From Spirogloea muscicola (lineage: Eukaryota > Streptophyta > Zygnematophyceae > Spirogloeales > Spirogloeaceae), in assembly GCA_009602725.1 (NCBI GenBank), contig WELB01000015.1, forward strand, positions 331,649-352,006: a stretch of DNA of 20,358 nt, given 5' to 3'. The position numbers were made by a program, and so were the translations under genes. The notes beneath the pieces were generated by a model. The model was given only the letters and a program-made list of their open reading frames with translations. It searched no databases and was not told the origin of the DNA. This document shows positions 1 to 7,983 of the stretch, piece by piece. Each line of letters starts with the position of its first letter. Position 1 is the stretch's first letter.

Positions 1-299
<299 letters not shown>

Positions 300-518
300 C
301 AAGCACACTTGCACACGCCTGCACGCGCACATGCACAACCACAATATGCACACGGCACATGCACCCTCACACCACTGCGCAACCATGCACGCACAGAGTC
401 ATCTTTAAGTGCCTGTTGGTCTGCTGAAAGCCGAGTGACAAGACAGGGAGTTGCTTGTATCAACAGTGACAGGCTAACTCCACGCCGAAGCTGACCCCCT
501 CAGGCTCGGCACCTGCAG
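300..518 (+). other. AC-rich spacer, probable 3' part of an intron
   Basis: The first 100 bases are rich in CA and GCAC steps; the rest is unremarkable. A branch-to-acceptor like stretch ends in CCTGCAG at 512-518, immediately before the first recognisable residues of the Root_cap gene. The reading frame used downstream is open back to 494 and closed by TGA at 491, so the gene needs an upstream exon, which is not seen between the pyrimidine tract and this point. A CAG at 501-503 is an alternative acceptor. Confidence 0.4.
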
Positions 519-1582
519 ACACCACCTTACATCTGGACACATGTGCGACGCAATGCACCGGGCCCAACGGCGTACTCTGCGGGCGCGCCCGGCTGGCCGC
601 CGGGCTCGGCAGCGACGGCAGCGTGGCCTTCTTCGGCGGCCTGCGCGGCCGCGACTTCTGCCTCGTCTCGGACGCCAGCCTTCACGTCAACGCACACTTT
701 ATTGGGCTGCGTGCGGGCGCTGCCGCCAAGGCCGGCCACGCCCGCGAGCGCAGCTGGGTGCAGGCCCTCGGCGTGCTCTTCAACGGGCATAACCTCTTTG
801 TCCAGGCCCAGCATGCCGCACAGTGGGACTCCTCAGTCGAGCACCTCTTTGTCAGCCTCGATGGCGTGCCGGTTGAGATGGACATGGCTGACGGCACAGA
901 GAGCGAGTGGCGATCTCCCGAGGCTGGCGTCCGCGTCGTTCGGGATGGAGCGAGGGCCAATGCTGCACTCGTCGTTGTCGATGGCCTCCTTAACCTCACG
1001 CTCGAAGCCAAGCCCATCGCCAAGCAGTTCTGGACCCCACGCAGCTGCTTTGCGCACCTCGACATCGGCTTCGAGTTTGGTCAGCTGAGTGGTGAGCTGC
1101 TGGAGCATATGCCCCGCCTCGCTTCCATGTTGCCGCCCCCCACTAATTTCTTGCTAGCACAAAGTCTTCGAGCTCGTGACGTAGCTGTACACCTCCTTGT
1201 GCATGGACGATTTGTCAGAAATACCTCTGTCTTGCAAGGGACTCAGGCGATGCTTGGCATGTGCTCAGGCCTAGTTGAGGGCGCGCTGGGCCAGATGTTT
1301 CGCAAGGAATGGGCAGAATCGATCTCGGCAATGGCCGAAGGGGCCGTCTTTGGAGCTCCGTATGTGCTGCACGAAGTGGAGCCATACCTGGCATCCAGCC
1401 TTGGCTCGCCAGACTGCCCCGTGAGCACGTACTCGGCGGCGGCCTACGACAGGTCACTGCCTTCAGGCAGTGCGCCACATACTGCAGCTCTTACTGACGG
1501 CGTGCAGCCCGCTGGGCCGCTCACGCAGTGCTTCCACGACCACCTCGACAACAGCGCGAAGTGCATTGCGCAACTCAAGTGA
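519..1582 (+). CDS. Root_cap-domain protein, 5'-incomplete (paralogue 1)
   Basis: Two exons are visible: 519-1091 and 1269-1582, stop TGA at 1580. The 177-bp intron (GTGAGC...GCTCAG) splits a Gly codon in phase 1, exactly where the paralogue at 7984-9837 has an intron. Joined, the sequence reads LSG-LVEGALGQ, matching LSG-RAEGVLGQ of the paralogue. Root_cap family hallmarks are DFCLVSDASLHVNAHFIG, WVQALGVLF, DHLF-like EHLFVSLDG, and CFAHLDIGFEF. About 294 residues are covered. The signal peptide and Ole e 1-like domain expected upstream are outside the visible exons. Plant Root_cap proteins are mostly secreted and of unknown biochemical role. The intron is a multiple of three without in-frame stop, so a naive ORF (GTG at 623) reads through it; GTG is not the start. 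The C-terminal tail is longer than that of the paralogue and GVLGQTY has diverged to GALGQMF. Confidence 0.85.
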
Positions 1583-2225
1583 CCGCCAGTGTTGGTGATT
1601 GCCAGTATCTGCGAGTTGGAGCACCCTCCACGTCCGCTACTGTACAGAATTCTTTGATTCTTTGACCCAGCTTGACCTTTAATATGAACAGCTGCTGCCT
1701 GCGGCCCAACTACCTCCTGCCCCACGTGCCAATATGCACGGGACATTAGCAACTGTACGCCTGAACGCCCATGGCTGCGACTCCAGCGGAGGCCCTTGCA
1801 AGTAGCTGCTAGCTTACCACATCTAGCAGCTGCTCGCCAAATGAGCAGCCTTTTGGTACGTAACTTCCTCCAACGAGTGTACATGCAAAGATCCTATATA
1901 CTCTTGCCTACTCGAAAGAAATGACAGCCTTGTCCAAGCCTAGGTCATCAAAGCCCGTCCGTTTGCTATGCCCCTACTTGAAAGAGCCTCAGTTCTCCTT
2001 CGGTTGGCAGGAGGAAGTGGGGTGGTTGTTAACACACGGCAACTGTGTGGCACCCGGGTTACCGCGAATTCTGAATCATTATGTTGACCAGGGGTTCCCT
2101 GAGTGGCCATTCGTAGCAGCCACTTGTACTGCTGAGCGACCTGCGCTTTCTTGTTGGGGATCCCTCCACCCAAACTAAACCTCACATCTGATCCAGAACC
2201 CTCAAGAATTAAGCAGCTTCTCTAA
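1583..2225. other. 3' flank, no gene seen
   Basis: About 640 bases after the Root_cap stop. A TATATA-like stretch occurs near 1895. No chlorophyte-type TGTAA polyadenylation signal was found before 2339, where one falls in repeat sequence. The short ORFs here show no family resemblance or coding bias. Confidence 0.5.
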
Positions 2226-2385
2226 AGGGGGGCGAGAGCTGTGAAAATCCAGCCCACAAAAGAATGAACAACAGGCCGCAAACCCCTCGTAAGTCTAGAT
2301 CCTAAACCTTCAATTTTCTGGGGAACACAGCTCTTTCAATGTAAGGTAATGGCTGTGAGAGGCCAGCCCAGAGGAATGTTTAAGA
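2226..2385 (-). repeat. Two short retroelement 3'-hairpin copies
   Basis: On the minus strand, 2226-2271 reads TTCATTCTTTTGTGGGCTGG then a short loop and CACAGCTCTCGCCC; 2347-2380 reads CATTCCTCTGGGCTGGCC then CTCACAGCCATTACC. Both match the hairpin block of the type-A element end (GGGCTGG-loop-CCAGCC or CACAGCC). They are isolated from any recognisable protein end, so they are either heavily 5'-truncated insertions or an independent short element that shares the tail. Confidence 0.65.
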
Positions 2386-2429
2386 TCTGAAAGCGCCGGT
2401 AGGCTCAAACAGCACGCTGGATCTCTCCA

Positions 2430-2640
2430 AGACTTCTGGGGTTAAGCGCTCAACAATTTTCTAGTAAGCAAGTGCAGATCAGAATAAGTAGAGGGCGGAA
2501 AAGCGGCGCCCTGTCGAAATCGGAGGTAGCAGCCAAGGCGCGGCCTGCCCGCAAGTGAGCGGCAAATGGCAAGATCCGACGTCAGGGAGATGGCAAAGTC
2601 ACACCTTCTACGCTTGAGAAAGCACAGAGCCGCTTTTGAA
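2430..2640 (-). pseudogene. Decayed LINE 3' coding fragment
   Basis: The minus strand encodes HLRAGRALAATSDF, followed by a scrambled end. It matches HLRAGRALAAASG in the C-terminus of the large element at 2875-5295. Upstream of it (2575-2640), a stop-broken stretch still aligns by nucleotide with the GSLAQVYRMRLAVSLQRSM region of the large element. Several stops and frame changes make it non-coding. It is an older insertion than the large element. Confidence 0.7.
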
Positions 2641-2649
2641 GGCCGGTCG

Positions 2650-2742
2650 CAGCTTTGTTTCTATTACTTAGCGCTTCCCCTGGCCCCCTTCTCGTACTCT
2701 GTTCATTCTTTTTTCGGGCTGGTTGTTCCAGCCCCTATCCTC
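2650..2742 (+). repeat. Type-A LINE 3' tail in plus orientation
   Basis: Contains CTTAGCGCTTCCCCTGGCCC, then CTCGTACTCTGTTCATTC and the hairpin GGGCTGGTTGTTCCAGCCCC. The same series follows the stop codon of the type-A copies at 10303-10485 (+) and 2745-2874 (-). It faces the tail of the large minus-strand element, producing a palindrome. Confidence 0.8.
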
Positions 2743-2833
2743 GCCCATTGAGGATAGGGGCTGGACAAGCCAGCCCAAAAAAGAATGAACAAAGAACGAG
2801 AAGGGGGCCAGAGGAAGCCAGAGGAAGCGCTAA
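2668..2833. repeat. Tail-to-tail inverted repeat (75-84 bp arms)
   Basis: The left arm 2668-2742 and right arm 2750-2833 are reverse complements, separated by a loop of about 7 bases. The right arm holds a short internal duplication (GAGGAAGCCA repeated at 2811-2821). Each arm also contains its own smaller GGGCTGG/CCAGCCC stem. The structure arises because two element 3' ends point at each other. Confidence 0.85.
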
Positions 2834-2874
2834 GAAACCAAAGCACACAAAGAAAGAAAGCAGCTACAAATTAC

Positions 2875-5295
2875 TCAGTAACCCCTGCTAAGCAGCCGCA
2901 AATCAGAGAGGCTAGGGTCCTGGAAGTGGGTCCCCTGGACAGAGCCAGAGGCAGCAGCGAGGGCTCTCCCGGCACGAAGGTGCAGCGCACGGGCCATGGA
3001 CCTCTGCAGCGAGACGGCCAAGCGCATGCGATACACTTGCGCCAGCGACCCGGCTGCAGGAAAGTCTACCGGTTCACCATGGAAGCGACGGGCGATTGCG
3101 TGGCGGGCGAGCTGGTTAAGTAGCTCAAGCCACCGAGCGCCCAGTGCCCCATGGATGTCAATTGCCAACGGGAAGAACTCGTCTTCCGGTGGATGGTCGG
3201 CGTACTTGATCTCTTTTGCCCGAGCGGCGCAGGCGACCGCATACCCAGCCTTGGTGGCAGACTGGGCTGGGTGGGAGCGGTCAAATGCGTCGGTAGTCAC
3301 CACATCCAGAAGCAGACGTGGCCCGCCGGCCTGTGGGGTGGCCACCAGGTCGACGCGACGAGCGTGGAGACCGTCGGCCCTGGCCTGGAGCGGCATGACG
3401 CCGGAGTGCTCCGCTGCCACCGCGAAGCCAGCCTCCACCAGGATGCTGTGCATCGCGTCCCGGAGGCGGTCGTGGGCCGCCGTCCTCTCGCCGCCATGGG
3501 AACAGCGCAGGACGTGAGCAGCCAGCTCGCCAGGCTTGGCCCCTCGCTCGCCACACTGGCATTGACGCACGCCCTGGAGGCATGGAGGCGGCAGCCCCAG
3601 GAGCCGGTGGACGGCAGTGCGAAACACCTCATCTGGGAGGGTCAGGGCGTCAGTGATGGGGAGTGCCTGGAGCCACGCCGCTGCCCCCGGGGAGGAGGCC
3701 GAATGTAGTCTCGCGCGCCCGCGCAGGTCAGCCTCAGGAAGCTGCAGCACGGCGGTGGTGTAGGCGGCCTTGTCGACGACGGCCGCGAAGCGCGCTTGGA
3801 CGCGCAGGTCAGCGGTGTGCGCGAGGTGCGCAAAGGAGACCGCCTGGCCGGCCATGTCGGGGTGCGCCGCGAGCAGCTCCTGGTGGGCGGTGCGAAGCGC
3901 CACCTGGAACGGCAGCGCGCCCTTGTCCACCTCCACCACCGCCTGCTCCAGTGCACGCCGGCCATGGACCATGAAGCGCTGAGCCACGGAGGCGGCAGTC
4001 TGCGCCCAGCTGCCGAGGTATGCAGCCCGGCATGAGCGGACGAGCGGGCGCAGGCCGAGACCCCCGTGGCTGATGGGTAGCGCCGCCTGGTGGATAGCGG
4101 CTGGCGACTGGGGGAAGCCCTGGTGGCGGACCAGGGCCGCCAAGCTCGCCACCATGCCCGCGTCGAAAGTCTCGTACGCCGCCAATGCCTCTGGGGACGG
4201 CGGGGTGGCCCGCGTCAAGTACTGGGGCCGCTGCCCGATGGCCTTGGTCAGCATGGCCAAGGACAGCTGCATATCCTCCAGCTCGGGGAGCCGGGCCGCG
4301 GGCTGAAGGTGCTCCGCGAGGCGGGCTCGCAGCTGCCCCTCCACGAAGGCTGGCGTGCCGATGGGGACTCCCAGGAGGGTGAAGCCGTCTGCCGGAGTCC
4401 GGCAGCCCGGGGGCAGCGCCAGGGTGGGTAGGATCACGCCAGGGGACCAAGCCGCGCACTTCGCCGGCCGGATGGTCAGGCCGAGGGTGGCCAGCTGCTG
4501 CGTGAAAGTAACGAAGGCCGCCGCCACGTCTTCCGGAGGGCCGACGATGGTGGTGTCGTCCGCGTAGGTGGGAAGAAGGACTCCTGGGTGGGCCGCAGCG
4601 GTAGCCTGCAGAGCCCGGTTGTGCGCGAGCGCAAAGAAGAAGCCGGCGAGGGGGTCCCCTTGCCGCGTGCCCGAGCGGGACTGCAGGACCTCCACCTGAT
4701 CACCCCCTGTCCACCAGAGGAGGTCGCTGGGCTGACCGTACCCCAAGCGGAAGAAGGGGACCAGGGAGGGGAAGGAGGCCCGGAGCTCCTCCGCAATGCA
4801 GGCGCGCTCCACGGTGTTGAAGGCGTTTGCCACGTCGACGGCAAGCACCAGCCAGCTCGGGTGCTGGTCCAAGGTTGCACGGACCCCGTGGACGACGGCC
4901 TCACCCCCACTCCGCAGCCCCGCGCCGTACTGGTGTGGCGCCATGTGCACCTGCGCCGGCCCCGCATGCTGCTGCCAGAGTACGCGGCTCACCAGGCGGT
5001 ACAGGACCTCCCCAATGGCAATGGGTCTGACCCCCCCGCTCGGCTTGTCGAGGGCGAGCAGCGTGCTGGCGCACAGGACGCCACGGATGCTGGCCGGCAC
5101 ATTGTCCCTGGCCAGGTGCTGGCAGATCTGCAGCAGCGCGTTGAAGTCCGCCGCCTCGCCCTCGAGGAAGATCTCCCGCAGGTGAGCATGCGGGAGGGAC
5201 CGCCGGCGGCTGCGCGACGGCTGGTCTGGAGAGCCTTCTTGAGGGCGTCGGCTTCCAAGACCACCGCCTCCGGCGGGGTGAACGCGGCCAACCAC
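2875..5295 (-). CDS. LINE pol: reverse transcriptase plus C-terminal restriction-like endonuclease
   Basis: 806 codons to TGA. Reverse transcriptase motifs: A, LAVDVANAFN (catalytic Asp about 153); B, SGTRQGDPLAG (about 208-218); C, TYADD (about 243-247). A thumb/linker region runs to about residue 570. A zinc-knuckle-like CQCGE...HVLRC (C579, C581, H594, C598) is followed by AHDRLRD. The endonuclease core is RRVDL (D649), LLLDV (D664) and AKEIKY (K about 694-697). The protein reverse-transcribes its own RNA at a nicked target (target-primed reverse transcription), by family knowledge. The nominal start at 5295 is not the true start: residues 1-35 are out of frame, and the conserved RT N-terminus (AAAGGPS) lies in the neighbouring frame upstream. 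The copy therefore probably makes no full protein. Confidence 0.9.
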   Translation of the reverse strand: MVGRVHPAGGGGLGSRRPQEGSPDQPSRSRRRSLPHAHLREIFLEGEAADFNALLQICQHLARDNVPASIRGVLCASTLLALDKPSGGVRPIAIGEVLYRLVSRVLWQQHAGPAQVHMAPHQYGAGLRSGGEAVVHGVRATLDQHPSWLVLAVDVANAFNTVERACIAEELRASFPSLVPFFRLGYGQPSDLLWWTGGDQVEVLQSRSGTRQGDPLAGFFFALAHNRALQATAAAHPGVLLPTYADDTTIVGPPEDVAAAFVTFTQQLATLGLTIRPAKCAAWSPGVILPTLALPPGCRTPADGFTLLGVPIGTPAFVEGQLRARLAEHLQPAARLPELEDMQLSLAMLTKAIGQRPQYLTRATPPSPEALAAYETFDAGMVASLAALVRHQGFPQSPAAIHQAALPISHGGLGLRPLVRSCRAAYLGSWAQTAASVAQRFMVHGRRALEQAVVEVDKGALPFQVALRTAHQELLAAHPDMAGQAVSFAHLAHTADLRVQARFAAVVDKAAYTTAVLQLPEADLRGRARLHSASSPGAAAWLQALPITDALTLPDEVFRTAVHRLLGLPPPCLQGVRQCQCGERGAKPGELAAHVLRCSHGGERTAAHDRLRDAMHSILVEAGFAVAAEHSGVMPLQARADGLHARRVDLVATPQAGGPRLLLDVVTTDAFDRSHPAQSATKAGYAVACAARAKEIKYADHPPEDEFFPLAIDIHGALGARWLELLNQLARHAIARRFHGEPVDFPAAGSLAQVYRMRLAVSLQRSMARALHLRAGRALAAASGSVQGTHFQDPSLSDLRLLSRGY

Positions 5296-5435
5296 GGTGG
5301 CAGGGAGGAGCTGGCCGGGGGGTGGAGGGAGTCCAGGGCCGCCCGAGTGGCCGCATTGGTCGGCGCCAGCATCGCATCGTCCAGGGCCTGCACCGCCCGG
5401 GAGAGCTCACCCGCGTGGCCGTAGCGAAGAGCCCT
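5190..5435 (-). pseudogene. N-terminal part of LINE pol, shifted by one frame
   Basis: The minus strand in the frame one base away encodes RYGHAGELSRAVQALDDAML, then PPWLAAFTPPEAVVLEADA and RRAAAGGPS. This is the region that precedes RT motif 0/1 in many LINEs. Continuity passes at about 5190-5200 from GGPS into HAHLREIFLEGE of the main frame, which requires a single-base change, probably loss of one C in a C-rich stretch. The frame upstream ends where the sequence becomes the tail-like block at 5432-5465. A programmed frameshift is possible but nothing like a slippery site was seen. Confidence 0.7.
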
Positions 5436-5465
5436 GCCCCTATTCTCAATAGGCGAGCACTTTCT
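5432..5465 (+). repeat. Extreme 3' piece of a type-A tail
   Basis: CCCCTATTCTCAATAGGCGA followed by GCACTTTCTTCTC matches the end of the plus-strand tail at 10461-10493 (CCCCTACTCTCGAAGGGCGA then GCACTTTCTTCTC). It adjoins the 5' truncation point of the large LINE, so the LINE may have inserted into, or recombined with, an older tail. Confidence 0.65.
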
Positions 5466-5949
5466 TCTCAGCGCCGGGCGGCCCGCCAGCCTCGCGCCGT
5501 CCCACTGGGCCGCCAGGCGGGCACAGCTGCGCCGGGCGGCAGGTAGCCGCCCGGCCCCCCAGCCCAGGCAGGCGGGCGCTTGGGCCCTCGCTGGCGCGCA
5601 TGATGTGCACGACGCTTCCCCCCTGTCATCTGGGCCCTGGCCCTAGTCACTCACATCGTTCATCTCAGTTTAGCTTGTCCGACATCATGTGCTCACTCGG
5701 GGACATCCAGTGTCCCCCTTAGCCAGCTCATTACCCCGTTATCGGAGACATTTGTAAGGCTAGACTTGGCCTCCCTTTCAATTTCATGCTTACCGCGCGC
5801 CTTCGCTCTCTTACCTTAGCCACCTTAGCAGAGGGCTTCGTTTCATGTAGCCCCACTTTTGCACTACTTTTTTGCCTGGATAATATGCTGGCTGAAACTG
5901 GCAACTCTTCCATATCATATGCACCGCGCGCCTTCGCTCTTCTGTGGCT
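5466..5949. other. GC-rich block then AT-richer spacer, no gene seen
   Basis: 5466-5645 is about 75 percent GC with repeated CCGCCNGGCGGG-like steps; ORFs on both strands are arginine/proline-rich and look compositional. After 5650 the sequence drops in GC. An 18-bp word ACCGCGCGCCTTCGCTCT occurs at 5792 and again at 5923 in a weakly similar context, suggesting an old local duplication or two tail fragments. Confidence 0.5.
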
Positions 5950-6600
5950 GTTCATACTTTTTCTGTGCTGCCCACTACCAGCCATCGCCCTCTGCTGGAA
6001 TAGTCTTCTTCTGTGGGCTGGCTCTTCTGGCTTCCAGAAATGTCGGCCCCTTGGGAGGTTTGGATGAAGAGACGACGTTCCAGGAGAGGTCGGTGGCCGT
6101 GATTCGGACAAGCCGCTTCTCCCCATTCGTACGGTCACCTTAGTTCCCTTGGCCTGGGGCTTCGCTTTGCGTATCCCGATTCTTTGCACTAGCTCTTGCA
6201 TGAACGGTGTTCTGGCTTGAGTCTGCCTCCCACGCGCACCGGGCGCCTTCTACCTTTACTAGCCCTTCCCTCGGCCCTTCTAAAAGAGACACGTAAACAT
6301 TTACATCCCCTCTTACAGTGATCTGCCCCTGGACACGTCTCTTTTCATCCCCCGGGCTCGTGGGTCAGGGCTTGAGGGCCATCGAGCTTTCCATGCCGTT
6401 TCCGGCCCCTCTATACCTTGTCCATCTCCCTTTGGGCTGGCCTTCACCGCTATTGCCACCATTGGAAGAAAATTTCGTGAATTTGAAACAAACGAAGGCC
6501 AAATGGCCATGTACAAAGGCAAGAGCTTCCCCGTGAACTATGGCCCCTTCGGGCCTTGTCCATCCCTCTTGGCTTGCCTTCTGTAGCCATCTCCAAGTTC
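5950..6600 (+). repeat. Cluster of degenerate retroelement 3'-hairpin copies
   Basis: At 5950-5993 TTCATACTTTTTCTGTGCTG then CCATCGCCCTCT resembles the clean copy at 19622-19665. At 6421-6460 TCCATCTCCCTTTGGGCTGG is followed by a CACCGCTATTGCC half. At 6556-6595 CTTGTCCATCCCTCTTGGCT is followed by GTAGCCATCTCC. All point in the plus direction. A weaker GGGCTGGCTCTTCTGG lies near 6015. No coding remnants accompany them. A 156-codon minus ORF across 5731-6201 is explained by this repeat content. Confidence 0.55.
6470..6528 (-). repeat. Type-B LINE 3' UTR fragment
   Basis: AATTTCGTGAATTTGAAACA then CGAAGGCCAAATGGCCATGTACAAAGGCAAG-like sequence is about 85 percent identical to 16662-16720. Read on the minus strand it is the block (CTTGCC...TTGTAC..GGCC) that follows the stop codon in type-B copies such as 10545-10745. 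Confidence 0.65.
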
Positions 6601-6754
6601 GCCTCTGGAGCTATTGTGAAGCTCAGCCAGCCGACACGTCGCACTGGAGAAGCCCAGGAGGGTGCACCTTCGCCTGGAGGTCTCGAGGCTGGCTGAGTCA
6701 GCTCTGGCAGCGTCACACGATTTACGTTCCTCCTCGTGCGTTTGTTGTCTGACG

Positions 6755-7100
6755 TTATGTGAAGGTCGCTGTAAGGAACCTCGCCCTACACACGAAGTTA
6801 GGGTGAGCAGTCCTTGAGTTCGGCTGTAGGGGTTTAGGGACCAACCCACTACACAGGCAAAGCACTAGCGCATAGTCGCAGCGGAAGACAGGCCCCGTGG
6901 CGCCGCCGTCCGGCGGCGACTCCACCTCCTGGGCGCAGGCCGGCGCAGCAGGCCCCGCAGCAAGGTGCGGCGGCGGCTGCGGCGGCGAGCAGCGGCAAGG
7001 CTGCTCCTGGGCTTCACCCGTTCGAACTCCCTCCCGAGCCTCAGCCCCAAGGCTCCTCGTGCTTTTCTGTGCCACCCCCCCCTCCAGGGGTGTGAGCGGG
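6755..7100. other. GC-rich island with ambiguous exon-like frames
   Basis: Two frames look protein-like. The minus strand (about 7075-6870) encodes QPCRCSPPQPPPHLAAG then PPDGGATGPVFRCDYALVLC, with several cysteines. The plus strand (about 6890-7095) encodes APQQGAAAAAAASSGKAAPG and PPEPQPQGSS, ending at TGA. GC at third positions is high in both, which this base composition would give anyway. No family was recognised and splice sites could not be assigned. It might be a lone exon or a CpG-like promoter block. Confidence 0.25.
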
Positions 7101-7983
7101 TCGCCTCATGGCCTGCCAGACGGCGGGCCAAAGATCCTCCCTTGAACGGGCGGATCCTAGCGAGGAGTATTTCTGGACGGGCTGGACCCGTCTCTGGGCG
7201 GGCCACTTGCCCGGCTGGCCAGCCCGCCACCTGGCGGGCCCACTTGTTCCAAATAGCCGGTCATGTAATGTAAACAGAGCCATGTGGCTTAACCAAACGG
7301 CTGGTTCATTACAGTCGCAGCCCTCTGGTCACCCGTCCAACATTGACCAACAATTTTCAGAGGTTCTATAGCTACTGGACCATGTGTGAGTATACCTGCA
7401 GGCAGTCAAGCTCCTACACGCATCAAGCTCCTGCATCTACCTTCAAGTGCCCGTAACTCACAAGTGGACGGTAGGACGCCTTTTTCCCTCCAGAATCCTT
7501 CTAGACCAAGTGCGCAGTCTGCTCCTTTGAGGCTTTTACATTAAAAATTCTAGTAAACATTCGGGTTAAATCCTCGGGTGAATCTCCGAGGCGGAATAAA
7601 ACTTATATGTAGCTTAACGTTCTGGGATGTCCTCCTACAATACTGCACACTTATTTGCTATACTGTACTGCACTGCTGAAGCTCACATGCTCTTGCAGGT
7701 TGCCTCCTTTTTTCGGAGCCAATCGGAGAACTGTTGAGCTTCAGCAACCAGTTCATGTCAACAGGCTCGACATCCTTGCTTGCTGCTAATTGTGTCGAGT
7801 TGCGGTCCCACTTGCAGGCCAGAAGTGACCTTTGATCGTGGTTCAATGGACTGGTGCTCCAAGATGATGGTACTACCGATAAATACTTCTATACTTCCTA
7901 GCTTGAAATTGCAGATCATTCTGGTGGGAATTGCGCCGCTAATTCCTATGTCACGGCTGAGGAGGGTGAAAGTCGCCTTATAA
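7101..7983. other. Spacer and probable 3' UTR of the downstream Root_cap gene
   Basis: 7140-7260 has repeated GGCGGGCC/GGCCNGCC palindromic steps. 7300-7983 is AT-richer and holds no ORF with family resemblance. The minus-strand gene ending at 7984 transcribes into this stretch. The first minus-strand TGTAA (plus TTACA, near 7536) is about 450 bases beyond the stop, so the polyadenylation site is not clear. Confidence 0.4.

Larger units (their letters stand above)
2745..5435 (-). mobile_element. 5'-truncated non-LTR retrotransposon (LINE, type A)
   Basis: The element comprises a pol ORF on the minus strand, its 3' untranslated region with the conserved hairpin (2745-2874), and an N-terminal part in another frame (about 5200-5435). 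It carries reverse transcriptase and, downstream, a Cys-Cys-His-Cys knuckle plus a PD-(D/E)XK-like endonuclease core. That order is typical of elements with a restriction-like endonuclease (R2, NeSL, HERO, Dualen groups). Anything N-terminal, such as zinc fingers or an AP-type endonuclease, is missing. The 5' end abuts a plus-strand tail piece at 5432-5465. No LTRs and no poly(A) are seen. Fragments of relatives occur at 2430, 10303, 11085, 11925 and 19897. The exact subgroup is uncertain. Confidence 0.88.

Noticed and set aside
623-1582. A single 319-codon gene starting at GTG 623
   Set aside because: The start is inside a conserved Root_cap stretch and the ORF reads through a 177-bp intron that the paralogue confirms at the same position and phase.
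4588-5424. Long plus-strand ORF opposite the LINE
   Set aside because: It is antisense to the reverse transcriptase, which has clear motifs; the plus frame shows none and stays open only because of GC-rich codons.
5731-6201. 156-codon minus ORF
   Set aside because: It spans degenerate 3'-hairpin repeat copies, is rich in Arg/Lys/Ser and resembles no family.
6833-6839. TTTAGGG telomere motif
   Set aside because: A single copy only, not an interstitial telomeric array.
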